Assembly: GCA_963707575.1 (NCBI GenBank)
Contig: OY970171.1
Coordinates: forward strand, 2,108,001-2,172,000
Reading direction: 5' to 3'
Source of the DNA: Gaiellasilicea sp963707575
GTDB taxonomy: Bacteria; Actinomycetota; Thermoleophilia; Gaiellales; Gaiellaceae
DNA length: 64,000 nt
Numbering within the stretch: the first letter of the stretch is position 1; each line of letters begins with the position of its first letter. Positions 40,569-50,274 of this stretch are shown piece after piece. Both the position numbers and the translations under genes were made by a program. The notes under the pieces were generated by a model, which saw nothing but the letters and a program-made list of their open reading frames with translations, was not told where the DNA came from and ran no database searches.

Positions 40569-41039
40569 GTGAGATCGTTCAACCTCTTCGACGGCGACCT
40601 CGACGAGACCCGCGACCGCCCCGGCTTCTCATGGCGGCGTGCCGCGGTGGGACGGAAGATCGGCGGCGAGAAGATCGGCGCCAGCCTGTACGAGCTCGAG
40701 CCGGGCGAGCGCAGCTTCCCGTACCACTACGAGTACGGCAACGAGGAGTGGCTCATCGTCGTCGGCGGCCGGCCGACGCTGCGCGCGCCGGACGGCGAGC
40801 ACGAGCTCCGACCCGGTGATGTCGTGTGCTTCCCCGAAGGGCCGGACGGAGCCCATCAGGTGCGCAACGACACGGACGAGCCGGTGCGCGTGCTGATCGC
40901 CTCGACGAAGCGTCAGCCGGACGCTGCGGTCTATCCGGACAGCGGCAAGATGGGCGTCTGGTCGGGGAACGAGGACGCCGATCCCGGCCGGATGTTCCGG
41001 ATCGAGTCCGAGGTCGACTACTGGGACGGCGAGACCTAG
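40569..41039 (+). CDS. Cupin-domain protein
   Basis: 156 residues with one cupin barrel: YELEPGERSFPYHYEYGNEE, WLIVVGGRPTLRAP, then LRPGDVVCFPEGPDGAHQVR. His and Glu at the usual metal positions are present, though the first His pair is HYEYGNEE and not HxH. Many such proteins are dioxygenases or sugar-binding regulators; the role here is unknown. GTG 40569 has GGAAGGA 8 bases upstream. The cyclase gene follows after 10 bases. Confidence 0.85.
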   Translation: MRSFNLFDGDLDETRDRPGFSWRRAAVGRKIGGEKIGASLYELEPGERSFPYHYEYGNEEWLIVVGGRPTLRAPDGEHELRPGDVVCFPEGPDGAHQVRNDTDEPVRVLIASTKRQPDAAVYPDSGKMGVWSGNEDADPGRMFRIESEVDYWDGET

Positions 41040-41049
41040 GCGCCGCACC

Positions 41050-41862
41050 ATGCCGCGGCTCACGGCCAAGGAGCGGGCTCAGCTCCCGGACACCGCCTTC
41101 GCCTACGTCGACTCGAAGGGGCAGCGGCGACTGCCGATCCACGACGAGCCGCATGTGCGGACCGCGCTCTCCCGCTTCAACCAGGTCGTATTCGAGGACG
41201 ACCCGGCGCGTCAGCGCGCACGCAAGCGGCTGCTGACCGCGGCAAAGAAGCACGGGATCGTGCCGATCGGGTTCATCACCGGCCAGCTCGCGAGCGAGCG
41301 GCTGGAGGGCGAGTCGAGGGGCCGCGATGCCGTCTCGCGGGACCTGCCGACGGGGCAGGTCACCTTTCTCCTCGCCGACATCGAGGACTCCACCGGCCTG
41401 CTCCGGCACGTCGGTGACGGCTACGGCTCGCTGCTCGGCGACGTCCGGCGGGTCCTCCGCGCAGCGGTCCGGCGTGCCGGCGGCCACGAAGTCGACGCCC
41501 GCGCGGACGAGCTCTTCGCCGTCTTCAAGCAACCTGAGGGTGCCGTCGAGGCGGCCATCGCGAGCCGGCGAGGGCTCGAGGCCCGTACGTGGCCGGACGG
41601 AGCCACCGTGCGTGTGAGGATCGGGCTGCACACGGGCAGGCCGACGCTGACGGAGAGCGGCTACGTGGGCCTGGCCGTCCACACCGCAGCGCGGGTCTGT
41701 GCCTTCGCCGGCGGCGGCCAGATCGTGCTCTCGTCCACCACAGCACGGGTGCTCGAGTCGGCCCTCCCCCAGGGCGCCCGCCTGCGCGGGCTGGGGGCGC
41801 AGCGCCTGCAGGGCCTGCCGGATCCGATCAGGCTCTTCCGGCTCGAGTCCCGCGCGGGCTAG
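41050..41862 (+). CDS. DUF6582 domain fused to a class III nucleotide cyclase
   Basis: 270 residues. The N-terminal 70 (ERAQLPDTAFAYVDSKGQRR, LPIHDEPHVRTALSRFNQ) match the DUF6582 type. The C-terminal cyclase homology domain begins TFLLADIEDSTGLL (first metal Asp), then VDARADELFAVF (second Asp) and GLHTGRPTLTESGYVGLAVH. The usual Asn in the last catalytic motif is His (AVHTAAR), frequent in this actinobacterial subgroup. It may make cAMP or be a regulatory relic. It follows the cupin gene closely. Confidence 0.83.
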   Translation: MPRLTAKERAQLPDTAFAYVDSKGQRRLPIHDEPHVRTALSRFNQVVFEDDPARQRARKRLLTAAKKHGIVPIGFITGQLASERLEGESRGRDAVSRDLPTGQVTFLLADIEDSTGLLRHVGDGYGSLLGDVRRVLRAAVRRAGGHEVDARADELFAVFKQPEGAVEAAIASRRGLEARTWPDGATVRVRIGLHTGRPTLTESGYVGLAVHTAARVCAFAGGGQIVLSSTTARVLESALPQGARLRGLGAQRLQGLPDPIRLFRLESRAG

Positions 41863-43046
41863 CGGAAGGCGTTCTCGCCGGTCAGCGCCTGGCCGACGAC
41901 GAGCGTGTGCACCTCGTGCGTGCCCTCGTAGGTGAGCACCGACTCGAGGTTGTTCTGGTGGCGGATGACCGGGTACTCGAGCGTGACCCCGTTGGCGCCC
42001 AGGATCGTGCGGGCGCTGCGTGCCACCTCGATTGCGCCGCGCACGTTGCCCATCTTCCCGAGCGAGACGTGCTCCTGGCGCAGGGTGCCGTCGTCCTTCA
42101 TCCGGCCGACGTGGAGCGCGACGAGACCGGCGCGGTTCACCTCGAGCGCCATCTCCGCGAGCTTCTGCTGCGTGAGCTGGTAGCCCGCGATCGGCTTGCC
42201 GAAGACGATTCGCTCCTTCGCGTACTCGAGCGCGGACTCGAAGCAGGCTCTGGCGGAACCGACCGCGCCCCAGACGATCCCGTAGCGCGCCTCGTTCAGG
42301 CAGGAGAGCGGGCCGCGCAGCGTGCTCACCTCGGGGAACATGCTCTCTGCCGGCACCCGCACGTCCTGGAGCACGAGCTCCGAGGTGACCGACGCCCTGA
42401 GCGAGAGCTTCTTGTGGATCTCCGGTGCCGTGAAGCCGGGCGTGCCCTTCTCGACGAGGAAGCCGCGAATCTCGCCGTCGTCGGTGCGCGCCCACACGGT
42501 TGCCACGTCGGCGATGGTGCCGTTCGTGATCCACATCTTCGCGCCGTTCAGGATCCAGTCGGAGCCGTCGCGGCGGGCGTGCGTGCGCATCGAGCCAGGG
42601 TCGGAGCCGGCGTCGGGCTCGGTGAGCCCGAAGCAGCCGATCGCCTCGCCCGTATGCATGGCCGGCAGCCAGCGCTGCTTCTGCTCCTCGGAGCCCCAGC
42701 GCCAGATCGAGTACATCGCCAGCGAGCCCTGCACCGAAACGGCGCTGCGCACGCCGGAGTCGCCCGCCTCCAGCTCCAGGCAGGTGAGGCCGTACGCGAC
42801 CGCGCTCGCTCCGGGGAGGCCGTAGCCGTCCAGGTGCATGCCGAAGAGGCCGAGCTTGGCGAGCTCGCCGAGCAGCTCGCGCGGCAGGATCCCCTGCTCG
42901 AACCAGTCGCCCACGTCGGGCAGCACGCGCTCCCGCACGAACTGTCGCACGGTGTCGCGGATCGCGCGCTCCTCGTCGTCGAGCAGCGCGTCGAGGGCGA
43001 GGAAGTCGAGCGGATCGAGGGCGGTGGGCTTCTCCGTGACGGCCAC
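41859..43046 (-). CDS. Acyl-CoA dehydrogenase, glutaryl-CoA dehydrogenase-like
   Basis: 395-residue flavoenzyme: CFGLTEPDAGSDPGSMRT (FAD/substrate signature), WITNGTIADVATVWART, then YGIVWGAVGSARACFESAL and the C-terminal YEGTHEVHTLVVGQALTG. The pattern LNEARYGIVWG and ANGVTLEYPVIRHQNNLESV is typical of GcdH-like dehydrogenases. GTG 43046 lies 6 bases after TACAGT on the minus strand, so it is probably leaderless. Divergent from the GH3 gene. Confidence 0.92.
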   Translation of the reverse strand: MAVTEKPTALDPLDFLALDALLDDEERAIRDTVRQFVRERVLPDVGDWFEQGILPRELLGELAKLGLFGMHLDGYGLPGASAVAYGLTCLELEAGDSGVRSAVSVQGSLAMYSIWRWGSEEQKQRWLPAMHTGEAIGCFGLTEPDAGSDPGSMRTHARRDGSDWILNGAKMWITNGTIADVATVWARTDDGEIRGFLVEKGTPGFTAPEIHKKLSLRASVTSELVLQDVRVPAESMFPEVSTLRGPLSCLNEARYGIVWGAVGSARACFESALEYAKERIVFGKPIAGYQLTQQKLAEMALEVNRAGLVALHVGRMKDDGTLRQEHVSLGKMGNVRGAIEVARSARTILGANGVTLEYPVIRHQNNLESVLTYEGTHEVHTLVVGQALTGENAFR

Positions 43047-43050
43047 GCCC

Positions 43051-43072
43051 GAACTGTAGACGAGGCTACGGT
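43051..43072. promoter_or_regulatory. Divergent leaderless promoters
   Basis: Minus-strand TACAGT (43056-43051) is 6 bases before GTG 43046 and plus-strand TACGGT (43067-43072) is 6 bases before ATG 43079. The whole intergenic region is only 32 bases. Confidence 0.55.
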
Positions 43073-43078
43073 GCACGG

Positions 43079-43960
43079 ATGCTGACCGCTGTGGTGCAGG
43101 CGCTCGCGCTGCTCGTGGCCGGCTCGGCGCAGGCCGAGGTGGCCACGTTGACGCCGCTCCAGAAGGCACAGGCGGTCGTGGTGGCCGGGATGCCCGCCGG
43201 CGACGGCTTCGGTGGGGTGCTCGTGCGGCGGTGGAACACCGAGCTGTCCCGCCCGCGTGGCGCCCTCGTCTTCGCCGATCAGGAGGGCGGGCAGGTGAAG
43301 ACCTTCTCGGGCGTAGCGCCGTGGCGCGCCGCCTCGGCCTACCGGAGCACAGCGGACGCGTTTCGGGCCGGGCGCGAGACCGCCGCCGGACTGCGCGGAG
43401 CCGGCGCGCACGCCACGTTCGCGCCTGTGCTCGACCTCGCCGACGGCCCGCTCGGCTCGCGGCAGTTCGCGCGCCCGGAGTACGGCGTCGCGTTCGCGCG
43501 CGGGCTCGGCCGCGCTGCGTGCGTGAAGCACTTCCCCGGGCTCGGCTCGACGCCGGAGTCGACGGACGTTGCGCGCGTCCACGGCGTCCTGCGCGAGCGC
43601 GACCTCGCCCCGTTCCGGGCGGCGATCCGCGCAGGCGTCCCCTGCGTGATGGTGGGTCACGCGATCTACGCGAAGCTCGGCTCGCGCCGCGCCTCGCTCG
43701 AGCCGGCGACCTACAAGTTGCTGCGCGACCTCGGCTTCGAGGGCGTTGCGATCACCGACTCGCTGGGCGTCTTCGGGAGCCCGTACGCGCCGTACTGGGC
43801 GCGGCTCGCGCTCCGTGCCGGCGCCGACCTCGTGCTGACGACGAGCGCGCGCGACGCGCAGCGAATCGTGCAGGCTCTTCTGCCCCTCGCCCGAGCCGGC
43901 GAGCTCGACGGGAAGCTCGTCAGGGTGCTCCGCTACCGCCGGTCTCTGACGGCACGGTGA
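43079..43960 (+). CDS. Glycoside hydrolase family 3 protein, NagZ-like
   Basis: 293 residues with a hydrophobic start (LTAVVQALALLVAGSAQA) and the NagZ-type GH3 domain: ALVFADQEGGQVKTF, THATFAP-like AHATFAPVLDLAD, KHFPGLGSTPESTDVARVHG with the catalytic His loop, and nucleophile Asp in EGVAITDSLGVFG. It should remove beta-N-acetylglucosamine from muropeptides, here outside the cell. The 3' end overlaps the convergent amidase by 41 bases. Confidence 0.88.
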   Translation: MLTAVVQALALLVAGSAQAEVATLTPLQKAQAVVVAGMPAGDGFGGVLVRRWNTELSRPRGALVFADQEGGQVKTFSGVAPWRAASAYRSTADAFRAGRETAAGLRGAGAHATFAPVLDLADGPLGSRQFARPEYGVAFARGLGRAACVKHFPGLGSTPESTDVARVHGVLRERDLAPFRAAIRAGVPCVMVGHAIYAKLGSRRASLEPATYKLLRDLGFEGVAITDSLGVFGSPYAPYWARLALRAGADLVLTTSARDAQRIVQALLPLARAGELDGKLVRVLRYRRSLTAR

Positions 43961-45371
43961 CGGTGACCGTCGCCTCGACGGTCTTTCCGTCCTTGCCGAC
44001 CGCGCGGGCCGTCAGCCGGTGCGCTCCCGGCGTCTCGGCGGAGGCGTTCCAGCCCAGCGTGTAGGGCGCCTCGACGTCGGTGCCGCGCACGACGCCGTCG
44101 ACGAGGAACTCGACGCGGGACGCAGCCACGGCTTCGACGCGCCACACGACGAGGCCGGTCGCTGTCTGGCCGTCGGCGACGCTCTGCGAGACGATTCGCA
44201 GCACGGGCGCCGTCGGCGGGTTCGGCTTCGGCTTGGGCTTCGGCTTTGCGCGTTGCGGGACGACGACCGGGATGCGCCGCGTCGCCGTTCGTCCGTCGAC
44301 GGAGACCGCGACGACCTCGAGCACGTGCCGGCCGGGCTTCACGCGGGCCGGCCTCCAGGTGAAGCGGAAGGGGGCGCGCCGGTCGACCGCGCGGCGGCGG
44401 CCGTCCACGCGGAATGTCATCTTCGCCGCAGGTGCGCCCCACGGCCGCACGCGCAGCCGGACCGTCCGTCGCACCTTCGTCCAGGGCCGAGCCCCTGCGC
44501 TCGTGAGCGCGAACGTCTTGTTGTCGACGACGACCGTGCTGCGTGCGATGTCGTACCGACCGGGCCCTGCGATTCCGTGGACCTCGAGCACGTGCCGCCC
44601 GTTGCCGAGCTTCGTCGTGTTCAGCCGGTACGAGAACGGCGCGCGCCGGTCGACCCGGATGACGCGTCCGTCGATCGAGAACTCGACCGACCGGATGTCG
44701 CCGGACGTCTTCGCGCGCCAGGGCACGACCCCGCGGAGCGGGCCAGGACGGAGGACGGGAAGGACGCTCAGCTTCGCCTTGGCGCCCGCGTAGGAGCGCA
44801 CGAGGGCGAGGTAGCGCTTCCAGTTCCAGTGCGGCCCGGGATCGGTGTGGCCGCTGGCGCCGCCACGACCGTGGCCGTTCGGCGAGGGCACGTCGGCGTG
44901 GCCGATGATGTGCTCGCGGTCGATCGGCATCAGCGCGCGGCGCGCGAGCCAGGCGGTCAGCTTGGCGGAGTTGCGGTACTGCGTGGTCGTGAACCCCTCG
45001 GGCCCGTACGTGAAGCCCTCGTGCTCGATCCCCACCGACTGGACGTTCGTGCGCCAGTTACCCGCGTGCCAGGCGATGTCGGACACGTGGACGAGCTGCA
45101 CGATCTTCCCGCCGCGCGAGACGATGAAGTGCGACGACGCGTGGGCGCGTGGGTTCTTCAGCCAGCTCACCGAGCCCCAGAAGGCGCCCTCGGTCACGTG
45201 CACGACGATCCGCTCCAGGGATTGCGGCGAGCGATGGGCCTTCGTGTAGTTCCCCTCGCCCTTGAGCCACGTCACGGGCGGCCGGAGCGCCTGGGCCTCG
45301 GGCACGGCGGCGCCCGCGATCAGCGCGATCGCGACCGGCAGGAAGAGACGTGAGATCCGCACTGACGCCAT
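43920..45371 (-). CDS. N-acetylmuramoyl-L-alanine amidase with three Ig-like repeats
   Basis: 483 residues. A signal peptide (LFLPVAIALIAGAAVPEAQA) is followed by an Amidase_2 domain (about 30-210): zinc and catalytic residues in RIVVHVTEGAFW, AWHAGNWRTN, GIEHEG, and HTDPGPHWNWKRY. Then come three similar Ig-like units: SVEFSIDGRVIRVDRRAPFS, KMTFRVDGRRRAVDRRAPFR and RVEFLVDGVVRGTDVEAPYT, with a KPKPKPKP linker before the third. It cuts the bond between MurNAc and the peptide. Confidence 0.9.
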   Translation of the reverse strand: MASVRISRLFLPVAIALIAGAAVPEAQALRPPVTWLKGEGNYTKAHRSPQSLERIVVHVTEGAFWGSVSWLKNPRAHASSHFIVSRGGKIVQLVHVSDIAWHAGNWRTNVQSVGIEHEGFTYGPEGFTTTQYRNSAKLTAWLARRALMPIDREHIIGHADVPSPNGHGRGGASGHTDPGPHWNWKRYLALVRSYAGAKAKLSVLPVLRPGPLRGVVPWRAKTSGDIRSVEFSIDGRVIRVDRRAPFSYRLNTTKLGNGRHVLEVHGIAGPGRYDIARSTVVVDNKTFALTSAGARPWTKVRRTVRLRVRPWGAPAAKMTFRVDGRRRAVDRRAPFRFTWRPARVKPGRHVLEVVAVSVDGRTATRRIPVVVPQRAKPKPKPKPNPPTAPVLRIVSQSVADGQTATGLVVWRVEAVAASRVEFLVDGVVRGTDVEAPYTLGWNASAETPGAHRLTARAVGKDGKTVEATVTVTVPSETGGSGAP

Positions 45372-45437
45372 CGAGGTACGTACCCGGAGCAGAGACCCGA
45401 AGCGCCTGTTGTAGCCGATTTCGTGCGAGGGCGGGCC

Positions 45438-45484
45438 TTGACGGCGTGGTGGAGTCGCTCCTACACTTTTGACTGACCAGTCAA
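45438..45484 (+). promoter_or_regulatory. Promoter and operator of the acyl-CoA dehydrogenase gene
   Basis: TTGACG (45438-45443), 18 bases, TACACT (45462-45467), then a perfect inverted repeat TTGACTG-AC-CAGTCAA (45469-45484) over the start of transcription. The repeat shape fits a TetR-type operator and matches the one on the tetR start at 39444. Confidence 0.7.
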
Positions 45485-45506
45485 TCGAGGTCCGGGGAGC
45501 GACGAC

Positions 45507-46682
<1,176 letters not shown>

Positions 46683-46691
46683 CCGTCGCAT

Positions 46692-46723
46692 GCTCCGGGA
46701 TCCGCAGAAGCGGATCCCGGAGC
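46692..46723. terminator. Perfect 14-bp hairpin
   Basis: GCTCCGGGATCCGC (46692-46705), loop AGAA, GCGGATCCCGGAGC (46710-46723), eight bases after the acyl-CoA dehydrogenase stop. A bidirectional terminator between convergent genes. Confidence 0.8.
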
Positions 46724-46739
46724 GCGCAAACCCCTGAAG

Positions 46740-46758
46740 GCGGCCGCTTCGCGGCCGC
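46740..46758. terminator. Second hairpin, 8-bp stem
   Basis: GCGGCCGC-TTC-GCGGCCGC, 18 bases before the stop of the convergent winged-helix gene. Probably acts with the 14-bp hairpin. Confidence 0.6.
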
Positions 46759-46775
46759 GGCTCACCGTCGCAGCG

Positions 46776-47948
46776 TCACGAGCCGAGGGACCGCTGGAAC
46801 GGCGGCAGGAAGCCCGGTGAGAAGCGCACGTCGCCGAGCCACGCGGCGACGCGCGCGGCCTCGACCTCGATCGCGGTGACCGCGTCGGCGCCCACGTCCT
46901 CGAGCAGGCGGTAGACGATCTCGCCGTCGCGGCGCTGGCTCCAGCCGCCGACGACACGGCCCCCCCACCAGACCGTCGGGCCTGCGTTGCCGTTCGTGTC
47001 GAACAGGGTCGGGCCGTGCAGGCCGAGATACCAGTCGCGCTCCTTCCAGCCCATCGTCGTCGGATCGAGGGTGGGGAGGAGCGCGGCGGACGGCTCGGGT
47101 GCGGCCGTCGGCTCGAGGTCGTCCGCGAGCACGTAGCCGGTCGTGCCGCCGAGCTCGACCTGGGCATGCGGGACGGCCGCGAGCGCGGCACGGGTCTCGC
47201 GCGCGGTCCAGCCCGTCCACCAGCGAACGTCGGTCTCGGACGCCGGGCCGAACGCGGCGAGCCAGCGGCGGAGCAGCTCGGCCTGAGCCCGCGCCTGGTC
47301 GAGCTGCTCGATCGGGCCGCCGAGCCAGGACTCGGTCGTGACCCACCTGAATCGCGGGCTGGCCCACGTCCCGTGCGGCCGTCCCCGCAGGAGCACGCCC
47401 TCCATCGCGAGCTGCGGCAGGACGCGTGCGCCGGCGCTCGGCGCGAACTCCCACTTGCCCGTGCCGACCAGCAGCTTCTGCGCGAGCAGCGGCACGTCGG
47501 CCACGACCTCCCTCGTCAACGCCTCGCCGCGCTCCTCGACAGCCGCCAGCGCCGCCTTGCCCGCGCGCGCGAGCCACTGGCCGGGCCGCGTCGAGACGCC
47601 GCTCTCGCGGACGAAGCCCTCGAGCCGCTTCCGCTCGCGCGCCGCGACCGTTCGCGTCGCCGCCGCGAAGACGACCGGCACGAGCTCGCGCGGCACGGCC
47701 CAGAGCGTCCGGCGCATCGCGAGCAGCCGCACGAGACTCCGCTCCTCGTACAGGGCCCATTCGACGTCGGCCGGCTCGACGCCCTCGCTGCGCGCCTGGA
47801 TGGCGAGGAAGACCGTGACCGCGTCGGTCGCATGCAGGCAGACGAGCGAGCGGGCGACGGCCGGCGCATCGCCCGCACGGTCGGACGGTGCGAGCCGATG
47901 GCGGCGCAGGAGCCGCGCGCGCCGCTCGGTCACGTCGATCCGCTGCAC
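46776..47948 (-). CDS. Winged-helix DNA-binding protein, HTH_42/YcaQ-AlkX type
   Basis: 390 residues of the HTH_42 family: RRHRLAPSD, ARSLVCLHATDAVTVFLAIQ, then LVRLLAMRRTLWAVPRELVP and the C-terminal DNGNAGPTVWWGG-like (FDTNGNAGPTVWWGGRVVGG). Relatives include YcaQ/AlkX and AlkZ, glycosylases that unhook interstrand crosslinks, so a repair role is plausible; activity cannot be read from sequence alone. GTG 47948 is divergent from the SDR gene with a 17-base gap. Confidence 0.83.
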   Translation of the reverse strand: MQRIDVTERRARLLRRHRLAPSDRAGDAPAVARSLVCLHATDAVTVFLAIQARSEGVEPADVEWALYEERSLVRLLAMRRTLWAVPRELVPVVFAAATRTVAARERKRLEGFVRESGVSTRPGQWLARAGKAALAAVEERGEALTREVVADVPLLAQKLLVGTGKWEFAPSAGARVLPQLAMEGVLLRGRPHGTWASPRFRWVTTESWLGGPIEQLDQARAQAELLRRWLAAFGPASETDVRWWTGWTARETRAALAAVPHAQVELGGTTGYVLADDLEPTAAPEPSAALLPTLDPTTMGWKERDWYLGLHGPTLFDTNGNAGPTVWWGGRVVGGWSQRRDGEIVYRLLEDVGADAVTAIEVEAARVAAWLGDVRFSPGFLPPFQRSLGS

Positions 47949-47965
47949 GGGACTAGGATCGCAGG

Positions 47966-48802
47966 ATGGCGATCGAGATCGACCTCTCGGGGCGCGTCGC
48001 CCTCGTCACCGGCGGCTCCCGAGGCCTCGGCCGCGCGGACGCGCTCGCGCTCGCCCGGGCCGGCGCCGACGTCGTGATCGCGGACATCCAGGTCGAGTCG
48101 GACGAGTCGACCGAGACGGCCGAGCGCTACGGCGTGCTCGCGCAGGTCGCGAAGGCGCAGGGGCTCGTCTACTCGGAGGCGACGGCGCAGGAGATCCAGG
48201 CGATGGGACGCCGGTCCGTTGCGATCAAGTGCGACGTGACCGACCGCGCGCAGGTGGACGAGACGGTGGCGCGCGTGGTCGAAGAGCTCGGCTCGGTCGA
48301 CATCCTGATCAACAACGCCGGCACGCTCGATCACGCGGCGCAGTTCGGGGACCAGAGCCTCGACCTGTGGGAGCGCGACCTACGCGTCAACCTGACGGGC
48401 GGCTTCAACTGCGCCCAGGCCGTCTGGCCCCACATGCGCGAGCGCGGCTGGGGGCGGATCGTGAACATGGCCTCGGTCGCGGGCACGCTCGGCGGCTTCG
48501 GGCAGGCGAGCTACTCGACGACGAAGGCGGGCATCCTCGGCCTGACGCGGACGCTCGCGATGGAGGGCGGGCGGCACGGGATCACCTGCAACGCGATCGT
48601 CCCTGGCGTGATCGGCACCGAGGCGTTCGGGTTCGCGAACGCGGCGATGAACGACCGGATCAGGGCGCGGACGGTCTTCAAGCGCGAGGGCGAGCCCGAC
48701 GACATCGCCCATGCGATCTGCTTCCTCTGCTCCGACCTCGCCTCCTACATCACCGGCATCGAGCTGAACGTCAGCGGGGGCGTCGAGCTCTTCGTCTTCT
48801 AG
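47966..48802 (+). CDS. Short-chain dehydrogenase/reductase
   Basis: 278-residue Rossmann-fold oxidoreductase: cofactor motif TGGSRGLGRA, NNAGTLD, catalytic Ser in IVNMASVAG and YxxxK as YSTTK. An acidic residue after strand 2 (VIADIQ) favours NAD(H). The C-terminal YITGIELNVSGG is typical. An insertion of about 25 residues after strand 2 (VESDESTETAERYGVLAQVA) is unusual. ATG 47966 is 6 bases after TAGGAT, so likely leaderless. Confidence 0.92.
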   Translation: MAIEIDLSGRVALVTGGSRGLGRADALALARAGADVVIADIQVESDESTETAERYGVLAQVAKAQGLVYSEATAQEIQAMGRRSVAIKCDVTDRAQVDETVARVVEELGSVDILINNAGTLDHAAQFGDQSLDLWERDLRVNLTGGFNCAQAVWPHMRERGWGRIVNMASVAGTLGGFGQASYSTTKAGILGLTRTLAMEGGRHGITCNAIVPGVIGTEAFGFANAAMNDRIRARTVFKREGEPDDIAHAICFLCSDLASYITGIELNVSGGVELFVF

Positions 48803-48837
48803 TGTGCTGATTGCCACGAACCTGGTATGGTCGCGAC

Positions 48838-49011
48838 ATGCTCAAGCGACTCGTGGTGCTCGGGGTGGCAGGGATCTTCCTCGCCGTGCCGCCCGCCATC
48901 GCCAAGAGCTCGTCGACGGTGAAGGCTCCGGCCGCGCAGAAGCTCGACGGGAGCTTCACCCGGCACGGCGACGGACAGTGTCCGTTCAGGGCCGACTCGG
49001 CTTCCCTCTAG
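48838..49011 (+). CDS. Small secreted protein of unknown function
   Basis: 57 residues with a clear signal peptide (LKRLVVLGVAGIFLAVPPAIA) and a short mature part of about 34 residues with one Cys. Not recognised. ATG 48838 lies 6 bases after TATGGT (48826-48831), supporting expression as a leaderless mRNA. Confidence 0.6.
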   Translation: MLKRLVVLGVAGIFLAVPPAIAKSSSTVKAPAAQKLDGSFTRHGDGQCPFRADSASL

Positions 49012-49039
49012 CCTCGACGAGCACCGGAATGACTCCGCG

Positions 49040-50206
49040 GTGGCGCGCGTAGCGTCCGCCGGGATCTCGTTCGAGCTCGACGCCGAGCAGCGCGCGCTGC
49101 GCGAGCTGGCGCACGAGTTCGCCGAGCGGGAGCTGCGGCCGATCGCGCGCGAGTGGGACGAGCGCGAGGACTGCCCGCCGGAGCTGCTCGGCCGGGCGGC
49201 GGCTCTCGGGCTGACCTCGCACGCGATCCCGGCCGAGTACGGCGGCGGCGGGGTCTCGGCGGTCACCTCGTCGCTCGTCGCGGAGGAGCTCTCCTGGGGC
49301 TGCGCCGGCCTCGCCGCCCCGATCGGCGCGACCATGTTCCCGGTGCGGCCGCTGCTCCGGGCCGGGAGCGACGAGCAGAAGCAGCGCTGGCTGCCGCGGC
49401 TCGCCTCGGAGGACGGCTGTCTCGCGGCGATCGCCTTCACCGAGCCCGGTGCCGGGTCGGACGTGGCCGGGATCGGCGCGACGGCGCGGCGCGAGGGGAA
49501 CGAGTACGTCCTGAACGGCGAGAAGTGCTACGTCACGAACGGCGGCATCGCGGAGCTGACGCTCGTCTTCGCCCGCCTCGAAGGTGATGGGCGCGCGGGC
49601 GGCCTCACCGCCTTTCTGCTCGAGGCCGGCGATCCGGGCGTGCGTGCCGGCCGGAAGGAGCCCAAGCTCGGCTTCCGCTCCTCGTACACGGGCTCGATCC
49701 TGCTCGAGGACGCCCGTATCCCCGCCGACCGGCTGCTCGGCGAGGAGGGAGAGGGCTTCGCGATCGCCATGGACTTCTTCGCCCACTCGCGACCGCAGGT
49801 GGCGGCCTCGGCGGTCGGGGTGGCGCGCGCCGCCTTCGAGTACGCGACGGCCTACGCGAACGAGCGCCAGGCGTTCGGCAAGCCGCTGATCGCGAAGCAG
49901 GGCGTCTCCTTCAAGCTCGCAGACATGGCGATGCAGGTCGAGGCCGCACGGCTGCTCGTCTGGCGGGCCGCGGCCGCCCTCGACGCGGGCGAGGACGCCG
50001 GCCTGCTGGGCTCCTACGCGAAGGCGTTCGCGGCCGACGCGGCCATGTCGATCGCGACGGACGCGGTCCAGGTGCTGGGCGGCGCCGGGATCATGCGCGA
50101 CCACCCGGTCGAGAAGTGGCTGCGCGATGCGAAGGTGCTGCAGATTGTCGAGGGAACGTCCGAGATCCAGCGCCACGTGATCGTCCAGTACCTGCGGAAC
50201 CGGTAG
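49040..50206 (+). CDS. Acyl-CoA dehydrogenase
   Basis: Third acyl-CoA dehydrogenase of the window, 388 residues: AIAFTEPGAGSDVAGIGATA, CYVTNGGIAELTLVFARL, GFRSSYTGSILLEDARI and the C-terminal GGAGIMRDHPVEKWLRDAKV, LQIVEGTSEIQRHVIVQYL. It is more like the 45507 gene than the GcdH-like one. GTG 49040 is the best start, but no strong binding site is seen. Confidence 0.93.
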   Translation: MARVASAGISFELDAEQRALRELAHEFAERELRPIAREWDEREDCPPELLGRAAALGLTSHAIPAEYGGGGVSAVTSSLVAEELSWGCAGLAAPIGATMFPVRPLLRAGSDEQKQRWLPRLASEDGCLAAIAFTEPGAGSDVAGIGATARREGNEYVLNGEKCYVTNGGIAELTLVFARLEGDGRAGGLTAFLLEAGDPGVRAGRKEPKLGFRSSYTGSILLEDARIPADRLLGEEGEGFAIAMDFFAHSRPQVAASAVGVARAAFEYATAYANERQAFGKPLIAKQGVSFKLADMAMQVEAARLLVWRAAAALDAGEDAGLLGSYAKAFAADAAMSIATDAVQVLGGAGIMRDHPVEKWLRDAKVLQIVEGTSEIQRHVIVQYLRNR

Positions 50207-50274
50207 CCGGGCCCTAACCAAACCTTCACGAAACCGGAGTTCGTGCGACTTGCAGCGTCGCTACACTCCTTCAC

